A stretch of DNA of 64,000 nucleotides from Brachycybe producta. Taxonomy: Eukaryota; Arthropoda; Diplopoda; Playtdesmida; Andrognathidae. Every line of letters starts with the position of its first letter. Position 1 is the stretch's first letter. The stretch is from assembly GCA_036925085.1 (NCBI GenBank), contig JAUPFP010000007.1, positions 6,052,058 through 6,116,057 of the forward strand, written 5' to 3'. Below the pieces are notes generated by a model. That model had not been told where the DNA came from. It saw only the letters and a list, made by a program, of their open reading frames with translations, and made no database searches. Shown one piece after another: positions 1-15,000 of this stretch. A program made the position numbers and the translations under genes.

Positions 1-68
1 GAAATCTACCTAAGCGTTCTCAAATGAACCTCTAGTGTAGATTTTGTATCTGTATAACAAATATTCAC

Positions 69-3000
69 CTGTGTTGATAGTAATACGGCACTGATGAACG
101 CCATTGCACCTTTATTTGGCGACACAATAACCAACACATATGTGACTCCCAATAATGGTATCAGGACCAAAAGGGCTTTTGATGCCTTTCTGTACTGATC
201 AGATATTACAAACATTTTATAGCATTAGGAATGAAACAATAAACATCAAATATACAATTTCATTTCTAAAATTAACCTAAGAATAATATTGAGAGTACTT
301 TACGAAATCATTTTTGTTAAAATACCATGTCTATAATATTATATCTACTTATTACTCGAACATGGTCTTACCTGTATTGTTGAGATTCGTCTGTTGTAGC
401 TGCTCTAAGTTTTGTAATTAACACCCACATAATATTGACTAAAAAGCTGAGATTGACCTTTTTTCATACAGAAATGGAATCGGTTATTTATATGAAATAT
501 TGCGGGTGTTTCATTAGTATTTTTATACAACTTTGAGATCAGACAGGTAAAAGAATAGATTTCATTCATGTCATTTCGTTTCTTTAATTTATTTTTTATT
601 CTGCATGGTTTTAAAGTTGTATATTTTGAATTAAATTATAGACTACTCACAAGAAGAACGAGCAAAATTGGCGTATTGAAAATCCAGTCATAAACATCCT
701 TCTCTAACCACGGACAACTAAAGAAGAAAATATCACATAAACAATTAACGATTTGCTCAATTTACGATAATTTAGTCGTTTCAGTTGTGTTACACCACAA
801 GAAAATAAATTTCTTAAAAAACAACTGCATTGACCAACTATTAAACTTTGAGATTTATTTTGAATATTTTAAATTTTTTTAATTTTTAAATGTGAAATGA
901 AATTTATATTTTAAATTTTGAATAATGTAAATTTTTTCTTATAAATTTTATAACTACATAAGATTAATAGTGGCATTCAGTTGAATACGTGTTTTATACA
1001 TTAGTTTAAAAAAAACATAATCCAGAAATATTGTCGAAGGAGTTTCATTTGAATTATTCATGCACCACTTTGTACATGTACCGGTATGTATTGAATACTA
1101 ATGTAATATAAAGAGCCGTCCACACAGATGCAACAAGTGGAAACATTTCAACCTTCAACAGGTTTCTGCAACAAAGTTTTCACTATTTGGCACGTGTTTC
1201 TAAATGTTACTTTTACTAATTAATCCCCTCTTGTTGCGTGTTTCTACTTTGATCGATAAACTTCAAAGAAAAAATGGTAACATATTGGGACTGTCTCCGG
1301 ATAATTCTTCAGTCAAACTTGTTTCAGTTGGACAGATTAACAAACTTTTCTTTCCTCTATGTGGACCCTAAGTTTGCAAGACAAAGATTTTCGACAGTAG
1401 TCCTATCCTGTTTCTCCCGTGTGAACATAACAATTTTTTTCTTGTTGCCATGTTTGATGTTTATGGAGACACAATGTACTGTAAGTCTGTAACTTATATG
1501 TAAGTATTTTATTGGTATCGTGCACATACCTGCTAGCGTCATCTAGCAACGTGAAAAATAATTGAAATTAGAGAAAACCACCGTTGTTATTTATGGGGAC
1601 AGGGAGCAGGAGATAGTCGAAGAGGAGTTTGTCCTCATAGGTAACGATAGTAGCTTTCCTGGCGTTCGTTTGTTTTTCTCGATACTAGATGACGCTGGAA
1701 GGTATAATATGTGCACGGTGCCAATATTAATTAGTCTTCTAGGCCAGTTTCTAACAAACTTTTTAATTTATTCAACGTTTTGTTTTAAAGAATATGTAAC
1801 CTTAACCACAAAGTCATGGCGGCACTCACTGGAGTGTATTGTTTCTAATATATGTCAGTATCCAAAAAATAATTACTGAGTTTGTTTCTATCTTTCTTTA
1901 AAGTTTAATACAACTGTTCTGTATAGATCTAAATTTGATTCACTTTTGTACACCATCTTGTACGAATGCAATATAATACTCGCATTGTTATTTAATTCTC
2001 CAAAATTATATTGGTTTTAATTAAAATATTTTGTTCTTTTCTAGGCATAAAACTTAATTAAACCGCACATTACTGCTGTTAAGAATGATTTCTTGTTGAT
2101 CACGTCCTGGTCTGGTAGAATTAATTATTATTCATTTTTCTTAAGATTAAATACATGTGGTTTTTACATTTTATATTTAGATTAATTACTCTGAAATGTC
2201 CTGAAAAGGCCTCAGGAAGGGTCAGCTGGCCTCAGAAGTCTCAAAAAGCATTAAAAAGACTGAGTAACATAAACACTAAGCAGGGGCACCAGCATATACA
2301 GGTAAGGGGGCAACTTGTCCTACTTTCCATAAGCGAAATTTTCAGTGTATTTTCACTCTGGGTAAGTCTGTGAAAAAGAAAATTGATATTTGGTCAGAAT
2401 CTTAACCATGACATAACGTGGCGTTTCTTAATGGGTGGCCAAGCTCGGTTGTATTTGAAGCTATTTTCTGCCCAATATAGACCTCTTATAAAACAATCCT
2501 GTGGGGCCCGGGAGCGCCTTTTGAAACAAACCAAATTCCTTCACTGTTGAAGTAGGTTAGTGTGTACTTACCCTGTACTTGATGTTTCACTTGCCTCTCT
2601 ATGATACCCAACTTCAGCTTTCACAGTGGCCCACGCAACGACCACTAAAATAGGTAGTCCTAATAACATGCTAATTATTAATATCATTGAATTTAAAGTA
2701 TGGTTTGAATGGAACCATAATATTGATAAATAAAAACACAATTTACCCCATCCCATAAAGACATAAACGTTGAATTTGATTTTGTCTGCCGTAAACGTCC
2801 TAACGACCAGCATGTATAAGTAAAATCCTTCGACAAACATCCAGAACAAGTTAGTTCCTTGAAAGTAGTAGAGAATAACCATAAGTGCGCAATGAGCCTA
2901 AATAAAATGAGAATAGATTGGAATGGGATTAGCCTTGGTGTTGTTTGCATCTATTTGTTTTCTTTCAAGTGTTAAATTGGCTTTTGAAAGAGCTTTCAAG

Positions 3001-6000
3001 TGGTAATTATTACCGCATGGCTATGGTCAGGATCAACCTTCAGTGAAGCCATTATGATCCAAGTTAAATCTCGCAATAAATAAGTAGCCATGAGATTCGC
3101 ATGAAAGGTATTTCGTAAACAACGTAGATCTCTGTAGTTAAGATATAAAAGATAAATCAAAATTTATACAGTGAACAACCATCGAACACGAAAATGGATA
3201 AAAGCGAAAATAGAGGTAAGCTGAAGAGGAGAAAAAATAAGCTGAAGATGGAAATTTAAGTTAGCTTTGTAGTTTAAGCAAAAACTTTGCCATTTTTGAG
3301 AAATGCTGTAAATGAGCTTTTGCTGAAATTCTCTTTCAGCTTGGTCAAACGTTTCAGCTCAAAGAAGCTGTTCAGCTAATGATGTAATAAACATGCCATT
3401 TTTAAAAATAATTTTAAATTATGAAAACTTTTGACCAATACAGCCTTTTTTACTATTGTGCATCGTAAAAGATGACCCTTTTCCAAAGCTTATGCTGAAG
3501 CTGATCCTTTGAAAATACCTTTTTCATCAGCAGCTATACAGCTTCAACTTACCTACTGTATACTTTCGACTTAACACGAAAATATTGGTTAACACAAAGA
3601 CATGTTTCGGTCCCATTAATAAAAACTCTAATACAGTATCTTTTTTAACAGGAAAAATGTTTAAGACATCGTTTTCAAAATTCGCTTTGAGATAGAAAAT
3701 TTTGTAAAATCCTTTTCTTGCACTAAAAATACTTATTTTAGTGGCCGAATTTTTCGAGATTCGCGTTTTTTCTGCTTGTTGCATACCTATCACACCACAC
3801 ATTATTATATGTTTTAATATTTAATCTCAAAATTACTTATTTTTATTTAAAATAGAAGTAAACGTTAGGAGGATTACAGTAAGTTTTAAATATTATTAAA
3901 ATATTCACATTATTTGTTGTATATAATGTACGAGCTCGTATATGTATTCGTATTGTAATACCATAAATATATTATAAAATACGTTTTTAAAATTATTTCT
4001 TTTAACACGAAGTTCGTTAACACGAAAAAAATATTCCGGTCTCTTCATGGTTTTCATTGTACAGCATTCGAAATTTGTAACATTTTGGTGAACATTTTGT
4101 TGACCATTGCTTATTACATGTAAATGTATATATTTTTGTAAAAGTCAAGATAAAGTGCTATTGTGTGAAGCTCTTAAATTGTCTTTTGTCGTAATTTGTT
4201 CAGGATGACTCTGTATAGTTCTATAGAAACATAGTTATTTGTATTTGTGCAATTCATTATTTTTAGCCAGTTGTATAATCTCAAAACAAATGTCTTTGGC
4301 AGACAATAACAGCTATGAAAAAGCAGAAATTATCCATATGTAGGGGCATATAGAATCTAAGAGAAGAACTTATGGATTTGACATTTTTTTTGTCGAAAAT
4401 AATGATATCCGATTTTTTGAAACTTTGAATGTGTTTTATCATAGTTTTAAATGATGCTGATAATGAGGGTATGAACAGAATGGAGTTGAATAATGAATGA
4501 ACAATTTCTTAAAAAACTCACTTGAAGCAGACAAAAATAAAAAGGGCTGTAATAACTGCAAAAACAGACAAACTAAATCCAATGAAGTAGATAAGAATTG
4601 TGGCATCTGTATCGGAAAATGGTTCCTGTAAGAAAATAACAAAAGAATTCATTATAATTATTAGAGATTGATATTTGACGTTGGGTATTACTGATGATTA
4701 CACAATGCCTTTCTTTGTATGAATGGATCTTTTGTGAAAATATAGTAATAGTAATACGAAACTGATGCTGTGGCATCAATGCTGTATTATTATTAATGTT
4801 TTTATTCGAAACCGTCTTCGTATTTTGGTGAAGATGATATCCTACTTTGTAAACAAAAATTCCAAGAACGTTGTAGTATGTACACAATGTAAAATAACAA
4901 CAAAAACTGCTTTATTAATCAGTAAACCATCCTACCAAAAAATATTTTATTAATGTTAATAAAAATCCTTGTTTTATTTTCGTTTTGTGTGTTTTGTGTT
5001 TGAATATGAGATTTTAATTGGGTCACAACTAATAATATTAAAAAAAATTCTAAATTGACAACGTTCTTCTTGCTATTTATCATTTAAGTGTATAAATAAA
5101 AAAAACTGAAGGAACTTATATAGGTTATGATATTAATTTGTTCTCCAAAACTTGGATATTTTTTTTCAAATTTAGATAGAAAAATGTTGAAAAAAAGTTC
5201 GATAATTGTGTTGTAATAAACAACAGTATTAAAAAGGCAATTTTTAAAATGCTGGTATGAAATAATTTCATTTCCAATTTTGATATCCATAGACAAAACT
5301 AGCAAACTTGTTATTTGCATCAAAATACTTTTTGAATTATATTTCATACTTAATGGTAATTTTATTAAGAAGAATTAATGGTATATACCACCTCTGTTTG
5401 TGGTTCAATCAGTGGACGACATAAGGTGTAATTGGAGTATCCATCCCATGTTCCATTCGGATAACATAAGCGACTTGCATTTTCTTATTTAAAAAAAGAT
5501 TAATTTATTATTTATTATTTGCTTTTATTAATGTTATAAAAATTTGAATATCTTACTTGATGTGTCGTACGGCACGCCATTGATCATTACTGGACATAAC
5601 AAAAGAGCTTCAGTTCCTCCCAATGTTGCTGGCCAACATAGAACCGAATCATATGATGCATTACAATGAATTCCATCTAATATAATGGTGACATAAATTA
5701 AGACATATTGACTGTATAATTATAAGTGTATGCAAGTAAATCAAACACAAGTTCATACTTTGAACTTTAAATTGAATCCTCAGAACAGGGTTTCAACACA
5801 GAAAACAGCTGTATTAATAAGTGCCAAAATATAAATATAGATTTTTTTCTGGGTCGGAACTCTGCTTAAGAGGGTTGAAGTTGAAGTTCAAGTTTGAAAG
5901 TTTAATTTGAACTAATTTCACTTTTTAAAAAAAATCATAACCTAAAATTATTGTCTTAATTGTTTTAATTAATTGGTTTAATTTAAGGTTATAAATTGTG

Positions 6001-9000
6001 GAATTTTCATTCAAATTTAAATTTTCAAAATTGGTTTTCTTGTAAGAAAGTGCAGACAGAATTTCTTAATTTAACATTTAACTTAAAAATCAAGAAAGGT
6101 TTTTTAATTTTTTGAAAAACTACACTTTTTTCCACTTATGTTATAAATTACAGCTTATTTGAATATACGTACACATGTAAAACCTAGTAGTTTGGTCTAA
6201 GGGTTTTTTTTAGCGTACATAAAGCAGCAACCAATCAGTAGCCTGGTTTAAACGCAAATTAAATTTATTCTATAGCTTACAATATTCTATTTTATGAGGC
6301 TTCTCTTCCAATAACATTTCCGTTTCAATACTAGCAAAAAACGTTAGAAATGCTATTTCTTTTAGAACGATACTGATACATAATACATCCCCTGCAGACA
6401 TTTGAGTTTTCTTATTTTTCATATTGACTTTCTGAAGGTTTTTTTGTGTTGCAATTTATTCAACCACAGATGCAATGACCATTTTGTGAACACTGAGAGA
6501 CATTCAACATTTTTTTTTGTATTTTCGATCGAAAAGTGATTGAAGTCAATACATCATCATCTTTTCCAAAAGAAAAGTTATAGACTTATTATAGTTGGGG
6601 CACATTGGGAGGTCTAGAAATCCTAGATTATATTTAGTGATGATGATAGTGTGTGCACTCTTTTCTGTAATTGACTCTACCTACGTAAATATATTACAAA
6701 CCCACTTTATTTTGTCTGTTGGTGGCTCACAAGTTAAAAAAAAAGTTTTCAAAGAAAGCCATACACAAAGTGTATTTATTATGGAATAAGTTCTAAGTTA
6801 TAATTTACAAGGTCCATATTCAAGAAAGAACCTTGGTACTTGTAAATTAATTTAAACCCCTTAAACAAGAGTTCCAAGATACAAAAATCCTCTTCATAAA
6901 TTACTATTTTTAAGTTTGTTTTTTGGATTCGGGGCCACTTTGTAATGTACAGTGTAGAAGCTACAACAATGTAGGTAAATTTGCAGTGAAGTCTGATAAA
7001 TTTGTAAATAAATTTACAAGCTGAAATGTACCATTTAAAATAGTTATTAATGCATTAAACACCTGATCATTATAAACCTCATTGCAGAAGAAAAATTCAT
7101 AAGAATTTTATAATGAAACCTTATTCAATTCAATTCAACTCAGTACATCTTCAATCAGCTTAAAAGCCATTTGGCAGGTGGGATTGCTTCCTATCTCAAA
7201 TGATTGTCATTCAAGTAAAACAAGACATCATTGTTAATTTGAAATCGTCCTAACAAAGAACTATCAACTGGAAGAGAATTACATAGTCTAATAACATTCG
7301 TGGGGAAAATAAGACTAAAAATATGCTAGCGCTTTATGACTGTCATATTACGCTGTCCACCTATTAATGGCAGTCATAAAGATATGATAAACATGTAATT
7401 ATGTTCTGTAACTTTAAGTTTGTGTTACAAGATTATGAGCTACATAATGATAGCAATTTACTGCTATATAATGTTTAATGACTTCCACAAAATATATTGG
7501 CATATAATTAATTGATTAAACATGACCCAGGTTTTATAATAAACTCACATATTTTGTACGGTATCTGTTATTCTTCAGGTTAAACTTTTGTAGGAAAAGA
7601 ATTCCACATGTATTATAAGTTTTATTTTACTTTAGTGATGGATTGGATGGTATGATGTGAGTTTCTATTCTTATAGAGATCTATGTCGGAATTCAAACAG
7701 TGGATCAGAGCCAAGTACGGTTCGAGCTCTCAAAAGAATATTAGCAGGTCTATTGACAGTAAGGATGAAGATGGTTTATTGTGGAATTTTTCATAACAAT
7801 CATACAAGTGAGTTAAAGAGCTAGTCTCAAGTACACTTTCTGTAACTTTAGACGATTGTGAATTTGTGACTACAATATGAACCTAGAGTTTATCATAAAT
7901 TGAATTCTTAGCAAACTCTCTTTTAGTTGTCATGGCCCCGGATTTTTTTATCCATCTTTTTAGAAGAAATTGAAAATGTGTTAGAAACTGGTTAAGTTAC
8001 AAAGAAATACGCTTAGAATATTTTCATGTTATGATCTTTTACAAATCAACTTTTGATTGTAGTATATTATTGCAAAACAGTTTTCACTTTTAAGTGCAAT
8101 TTAAAAAGTTTTTTTTACAGAAGTTAATATTAAATTGCCTTTAGTCTGCATGAGAAGAAAATCTTAGAAACCTGGGGCCACATTACAAAAAAAGTTATAA
8201 AATTGTGATGATGTTGCTATTTATGATGTATCAATTTATGTGTAGCAGTGAATGGAAGTAATAAACATGTGATACACAAATGACAGTATTTGGCGTGTTT
8301 ATTTTCGAGGACTGTGTGACTAGCATTCTTTTATAACTAAGTTGGAACAGGTTGGTAGTATGTAGGACTGACTTCAGCATTAAAAATCTGCCAAAAAATG
8401 TCATTGGGGTCTCGTTCTAAGCCAACCTCTAGTGAGTAGACTGTGGATTGCTTTTTATTTCGGTAGAGGTGACCACTCGAAAATAAAATCAGATAAGTTG
8501 TGGCCAAAATAAACTCGTATTTTTGGTCATTTGTAGCCAGGGTTATTCAAAAATGGAATTAACTTCCAGCGGATGTTCTGAATAGGGAAAGACTTACAAT
8601 CTATGCTGCTTTTCAACTAAACTTTACGTTTGCATTGTGGAATTTCTAAGGCTATGTTAATGAGTCATTTTGACAATGCATTTCTTTTATTATACTAAAT
8701 TGTCCTTCTGAACAGCCTTCTGACATGCTTGCAAAGTAATTATTAAAATTTTAAAAAATGTTTTGTAATTTCTCTGTGACTTTTGCAAGATTATGAGGTT
8801 TTTTTTGGAAAAAAAAACAGGTTTCTTTTCGTTGTTGCTCAAGACAAAAAGCGTGTTTTAAAACGATATACGTTTGCTTAAAACTAATTTTACGATTTTG
8901 TCTAAGAGCTATTTTAAAATTTCTATTATCATTAAATGATTTGAGTTTTATATTCAATTTTATCAATCTATTTTTCTTTTTCAATCTTATTAAAACATTA

Positions 9001-12000
9001 TATTAAATTTCTTAGAAAAGTAACATTATTATTATTATTATTATTGTAAAAGTGTTCAAGCTTTAATTACAATAATAGAACCAAATATAATTTATTCATA
9101 TTTATGATGCATAAGCGTGTTATATAACAAAAATGATGGTTTTATATTCACTCTTATTCAAATATTTCCCGTAGTATTTGCGTGATTAAATATTTAATTC
9201 AAGCTGCTTAGCAACTGTGTCTTTGCAAGAAATCCATTTTCTTGCGATTACTTTACATCAAAATAAAAGCTTTTTTTTTTCGTTCGTATTCTGGGTATGT
9301 TTTTATTTGAAAAATAAATAAACTGTTGTTTATGGAAGATAATGGCAGATCAGAAAAAACAACACGAAAGTTTTCTGTTTATTTTCTTCCACATCTCACG
9401 AAAAATATTCGTGTTGAAAAAAACCATTTGTAAAATCTCTGGTGTTTGTCTCATAAGAACGCAGAATTAGGATTATCACTGGGGATGATATTTTTGGCGC
9501 TAACTTTTTAGCTTATAGAATATAGATTGACAGGTCTTTGTCAAAGTACACGTCTTAGCTACAGCAGTCCAAATATTTTTTAAAACTTTTTCAAACACAT
9601 GAATTTTTTTTTTGCTTTAAATATATCTTGGCTTACTTCTTGCTTGCTAAAACGGGCTAAATTTTACTAAGTTCAAAACAGCATGGGGTCAAATTCAGAT
9701 ATAGATGGACGTGTAGAGTTTAGTAAAAAAAAATTATCTAGAAGCTTTCGCAATGGACTAAAATAGTTCAGATTGAAGCGTTTATGACATAACGCAATAA
9801 TATATTCAGTTCCAATGAAAACAATTCCATCCTGGGATCAGGGTATGCTTTATTTAACAAGTCAAGTAGTTTATGTTTAACCTAAATGTATTATAGAGTT
9901 AATACAGATACTGTGTAGTATCTTAATACAATGTGGATTTAACCTTGTATAGTAGGCTATTTATTAGGCCCTTTATCAGATTTACTGCTACTCACTTTTG
10001 CAAATTTCAGATCCATATTCGCAAACATGCTTGATAGTACTCATCAATAGATAGACTTTGTTGTTGTGTGAAGAATTAATCGCACTAACTAATCTATGAA
10101 GATTTACACTAATATTGTGTGTGAGATTGTTATTAGGAATGCCAAATGCGCTAGATCAAGCTTTATTGTCACTTTGATAACTTTGGCAACTTGAGAAGGT
10201 ATTAACAACATGAGCAGGTCGTGAGTTTCACTGTGAGGCATCAACTTTTATGGAAGTTGAACTACCTGAAACTTCTTGTCATTGTTTGCAAGGTTGTAAT
10301 TTGGGTGTCTACATTCTTAAAACAAAAGACCCAGTGTAAAATTAGAGATCAATATGTTATTGTATCGTTTTTATTCATATTTTTTATGTTGTTTTATTGA
10401 TAAAAAAAAATCATTAAATCATACATAGTATTTTCTGAATTTTCATTGAAATGTTTTGTTTTAAACATTTTTAAATTTCTATTTTTCTATTTTTTACCTA
10501 TAAAATTTATTTTGTTCAAAGTTCTGTTTATTTCAAATTTCTAATTTAGAAATCTAAAACGTTTTCAATGACATGCAATCAAATCACAAGAATTATGTTT
10601 CTTTTGTTCCTGTCAACATTTTCTGAATGAGGCTAAATTAAGTAAAAGGCTGATTGATGCCCTTTCTCATTAATCTTTTTTTTATATATATTCTTATGCT
10701 GCTAACATTATTACAAGACGCACTTTTCTTTGCATTATTTTTAGTTTTACCATCTTTTGCAAATAGCGTTACTGGCATCACTTATTAGTATTATTACCAG
10801 CATAATTAGTACAAAGACGTAGCTAGAACAATGCGAGTGAGGCATCTGCCTCAGGCGCAAAGCTCAAAGCGCGGAAATAGGGGCGCAAAATAACTAGAAT
10901 GTTAATACTGACTAAGGGGGCGTCAGTTATATTATTAATACATCGAGCACAAAGCTCAGTGGTGCAAACTGCAAAATAACTAGAATGATTATATTAAGGG
11001 GAGGCGCAAGTTTTTGTTTTGAATGCAAAGTTCAGAGGCGCAGAAATAAATACGCAAAAATAACTAGAATGATAATACTAAGGGGGCGCCAGTTTTATTC
11101 TTACCTCGGGCACATAGTTTGCTGGTTACGGCTCTGAATTAGCATTACTATTTTTTATGAATATCACAGTCAAAAGAATAGGAATGTACGAGTTTTTCTG
11201 TGTTTTTTTTATAAATCTTTCGAGCAATTTGAAACAGACAGACAACATAGAAAATAAATGTTATTCACACGCTAACAAAAATCCTAAACTGACTGCCAAA
11301 TATAAATGAAATGATTCGTATATTCAGTTTGCAACATTCTTATGATTTATTATTCTCAAAGGTATGAAAAAATATACAGTAATGTATATATAAAAAACAC
11401 CTGAAATGCTAACCAAGCTTGTGCTTTTATTTGAATTAATTTCGGTTACCGGGGTTGTTAAAACAGAAGCAAAAATACAAATTTTAATGAATGTCTTCGC
11501 TGTTTTTGTTCGTTTAAAATTAGTTCTAGGGTATGTTGATGAATATTCTCTTTTCATTGTAGTTGATACCGTAAATTTTTTTTGTGTTAATGTTGAAAAA
11601 AAAAAGTGAGATTGCGTTTTTTGTTGGGCGTTACTATTTAAAATTATGGCTTCATTATGAAAGTGAGGGTGGATATGTGTTGAATTGGGAGTCTTATATT
11701 GCTGCTCCTATTTACTAAACAAGAGCTTCTAGAATGTGCCGCAAACAAACATACATTATGACAAAAAAGAAGAAAAAAACACCTCAGTGCCTGACTGATG
11801 AGATCAATATGTTTGCCATTGCTCCTGAATTATTACTAATATTTTTATTATTTATGATTTTGGTTCATGTTAGTGCAATTACATTGGTTTCAGTACATTA
11901 CAACTGTACATTGTGTGTATCCATTATGGATGTTCACGTTTGTATATTTAGAATAACTGACCGATTAGGCGAACACCAACTTTATCACTTTTATATTATA

Positions 12001-15000
12001 CATTATGAACACACAATGTTAAACAATAAGAAAGGTGATAAAAAATTGACGCTAAACTTTTTTCGAATGCTCGACTATAAACGTCGTGCATTTTGCATGA
12101 AGTTTTAAGAACAAAAAATAAAACAGAAATGTACGTGCTGATTACTGAATTTCTATCAGGCAATTTGTGAAAAGTATGGTACGTTGTATGGGTTTATAAT
12201 GAAATCAATAGAAAAGGGAAATAGAAACTAGAAAGGTTCTCATAAAATATGTTCTGAGTTTTTGATGGAATATTGTGCTCTAACTTTTCGGATAAAGTCT
12301 GATTGAGCAATGTTTTTAGTTCACCAAAAAAGAAAGATCGAAAGTATCACAGAAAGTTTAAGTAAAATGGAACTTTTCGTCCTATAATTTCGTCGTATAA
12401 TAAAATATGATTAAAATTTTTGGTATAAACGGATAGTTATTAGATTGAACGTGGATATTTTTTGTTTCAAACAAAATTTTTGTAACTCTTGATTAGAAAA
12501 ATTGCTTTTTATATTTAGGATTTTTTTAATGTGTATATTGTATGTTTAATGTATGTAATATATTTACATTCTGAACCTGAAATATTGTAAATTTTAAACT
12601 GTTGTGACGACCCAGTTTTGCTCCTTCCTGTAATGGGAAGGAGCAGACTGAATCCTGATGTCGTCTGCTAGGCTGATATAGTAGGCAGCCCGGCGGACGA
12701 CATGAACCCCAGGTAGGGTCACTGTCCTCCCCCAGGTGGAGTAACCTGGGGGTAGGCTTATATAATGGCAGCCGATATTATATACTGAACAGTGTAGTGA
12801 AACCCTAGAGAAGTGAGGATGGGTGATGTTGTGGATGGCGTCCAAGATGGCCGCCATAGAACCATCTCTTTGTTCTTCTGTGTTGCTGGTTGCTGAGCTT
12901 TTGTGTTTCTCTGCTGGACCTATTACCGCGGGGAGGGTGGGGTTTCCGGTGAGGGGTTCACCATCAACACCACCGTCCTGTTTCTGTCGTGTCGGCCGGT
13001 GTTTTGCGCCGGTTTCATGGTGGTACCAACGTGGGAGTCCCCGTGGGTTCTCGTCGTGGTTTGGCGGTCATTCGACCGTCAACATTCAGCGTGGCAGACT
13101 TGAGTTGGCCGGTGCCAACTAGGAACCGGTGCAAGAGGGCAGCTATTGTTGCGATCCCGGCCCCCCCCCCCCCCGAAGGAGTCTGGATTCGGTAAGACGG
13201 AGAAGTTTTACCGGGGGTATTGTAACGGAGCCCAGTCGGGTTGTTACACTGCAAAACTGCAAAACCGATATTAACATTATAATTACTGTACTAAATTGGA
13301 TATTTGTTATTTTATTTTTCACTGCTGGTTTTTATATAACAATATTTGCAATAACATTTAAAGCATCAGCTAAGCAAGTTAAGAGGTTCAATGAAATAAG
13401 ACACCAACCAATTCAAAAGAAAGTTCTGATAACAATTTCTGAAATCTTTTAAGACCTTATAAGATCTTAAAATATATCTTTGGCCAATTGTTAAAAGTGT
13501 TGAAAACGTTGAAAACGTTTCAACAATACCAGTTTACGACGTCTCCCTCTCCCCTCGTCTCCCTCTCCCTTGCTTCTTATATTGTCAAAAACAAACAAAA
13601 ATCAATATTTCGTTTTATTTAATCTTTTAGACAAAACCAATATAAAAAATTTATCTATATAATCTTATAATAGATTGATTTTTTTGTTATACTTTTTGGA
13701 ATTGGAATATTTCTTTTCACGTTTTTCTTTCATTTCTCAATTTAAAGATTATGGTCGCAATTTTAATTTAAGTAAAGATTTCACTTTAATTCTATAATAA
13801 TGATGCAAAGTAATTAGTTAGATTGCACTTAATTTAGTGGCTCTAAAATCAGATAAATTATATGTTTACAAACTTTTTTTTATAGTGAGGGGGGGGATTC
13901 AGAGAGGAAGGAGGACGACTACTGACTTAAATGCCACTAACTTAAATGTATTTATGTACAGAGTGATCACAATGTATTTTTACTCATTGAAGTTATTTAT
14001 AAATTATAATAGTAAATGTTGGTGTAAAAGTATTTTCCTTAGATATACTTCTTAAACTTTTTTATGAAAGTTAGAACAAAAAAAGAATGAAAATAATTTT
14101 TAACGAAAACCAAGCATAAAAAACTTTTAAGATTTTTTAACTGTCATAAAAGTTTTATTTTTAAGATATTGTGAAAAATGATATCAGCTTATACAGACTA
14201 TTCTAACTTCTAAAATAATTTGAAGTTTACATTAATGTTTGTATTTTTTTTAAAAAAAAAGCTTGAATTACGTTTATTTGCCTTCAGTAACCATTAGATT
14301 TGTGCCTTGTTGTAAAATGTAAACTTTAGAATGTAAAATTGCAATAATACCAAAGCATGCTACATTTGTATGATTAATAATAACTTGTAGCACCCAATCA
14401 TTGCTTTCAGACTATTCGTATTACATTTGGGCACAGACGCGAACGAGTTAGGGTGCGGACACATGAATGCTTTTAGTGTGTACGTCTACCGACCCAAGGC
14501 AATCCGAACAGTCTCAAGGAATCGTTCGTGTGTTCCTCACCCTTCCTAGTTCGCGTTCGTGCTCAAATGTATACGAAGTATGCGAAGCAATGTAACAATT
14601 CCTACAATGGATATTAAAACATTATGGCTACCCTGTACAGTATATTTGTGGGGGGGGGGAGGCTCTATATATCTTAATGATGTCTGGAGAATTTCATCGT
14701 ATAGAAAAAGAAGAAAGAGGACACTGATGTTCAAAAAAAATATTTGGGCAACTGTTTATGTTCTTTTTTTTTAGCATCGTTTATATAGAAAAATGTTCCA
14801 GAAATTTCTCATAACAAACAAACGTTTAATGACTTATTTTTATGTTTGGAATTTAAGATATTCCTCGTCGTATTTGGGTTCAACACAAACTTATTAAACA
14901 ATCTTTTTTTACTTCATTGCAGTTTTACATGACAAATTGCACATGAAATTTCTAGTAGTTTTTAGCTAAATAGTAAAAAAAATTGTATTTATTAATAGTA

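Noticed and set aside
1110..1255. Possible TIR element around GATGCAACAAGTGG and its partial complement CCTCTTGTTGCG
   Set aside because: The inverted match is too short and imperfect to separate from chance.
1562..1879. 105-codon plus-strand frame in a GPCR intron
   Set aside because: It overlaps the arm of the fold-back element at 1511-1725 and has no recognisable domain.
12594..13254. Several overlapping frames on both strands
   Set aside because: They fall within the GC-rich LTR-like insertion and reflect its low stop frequency.
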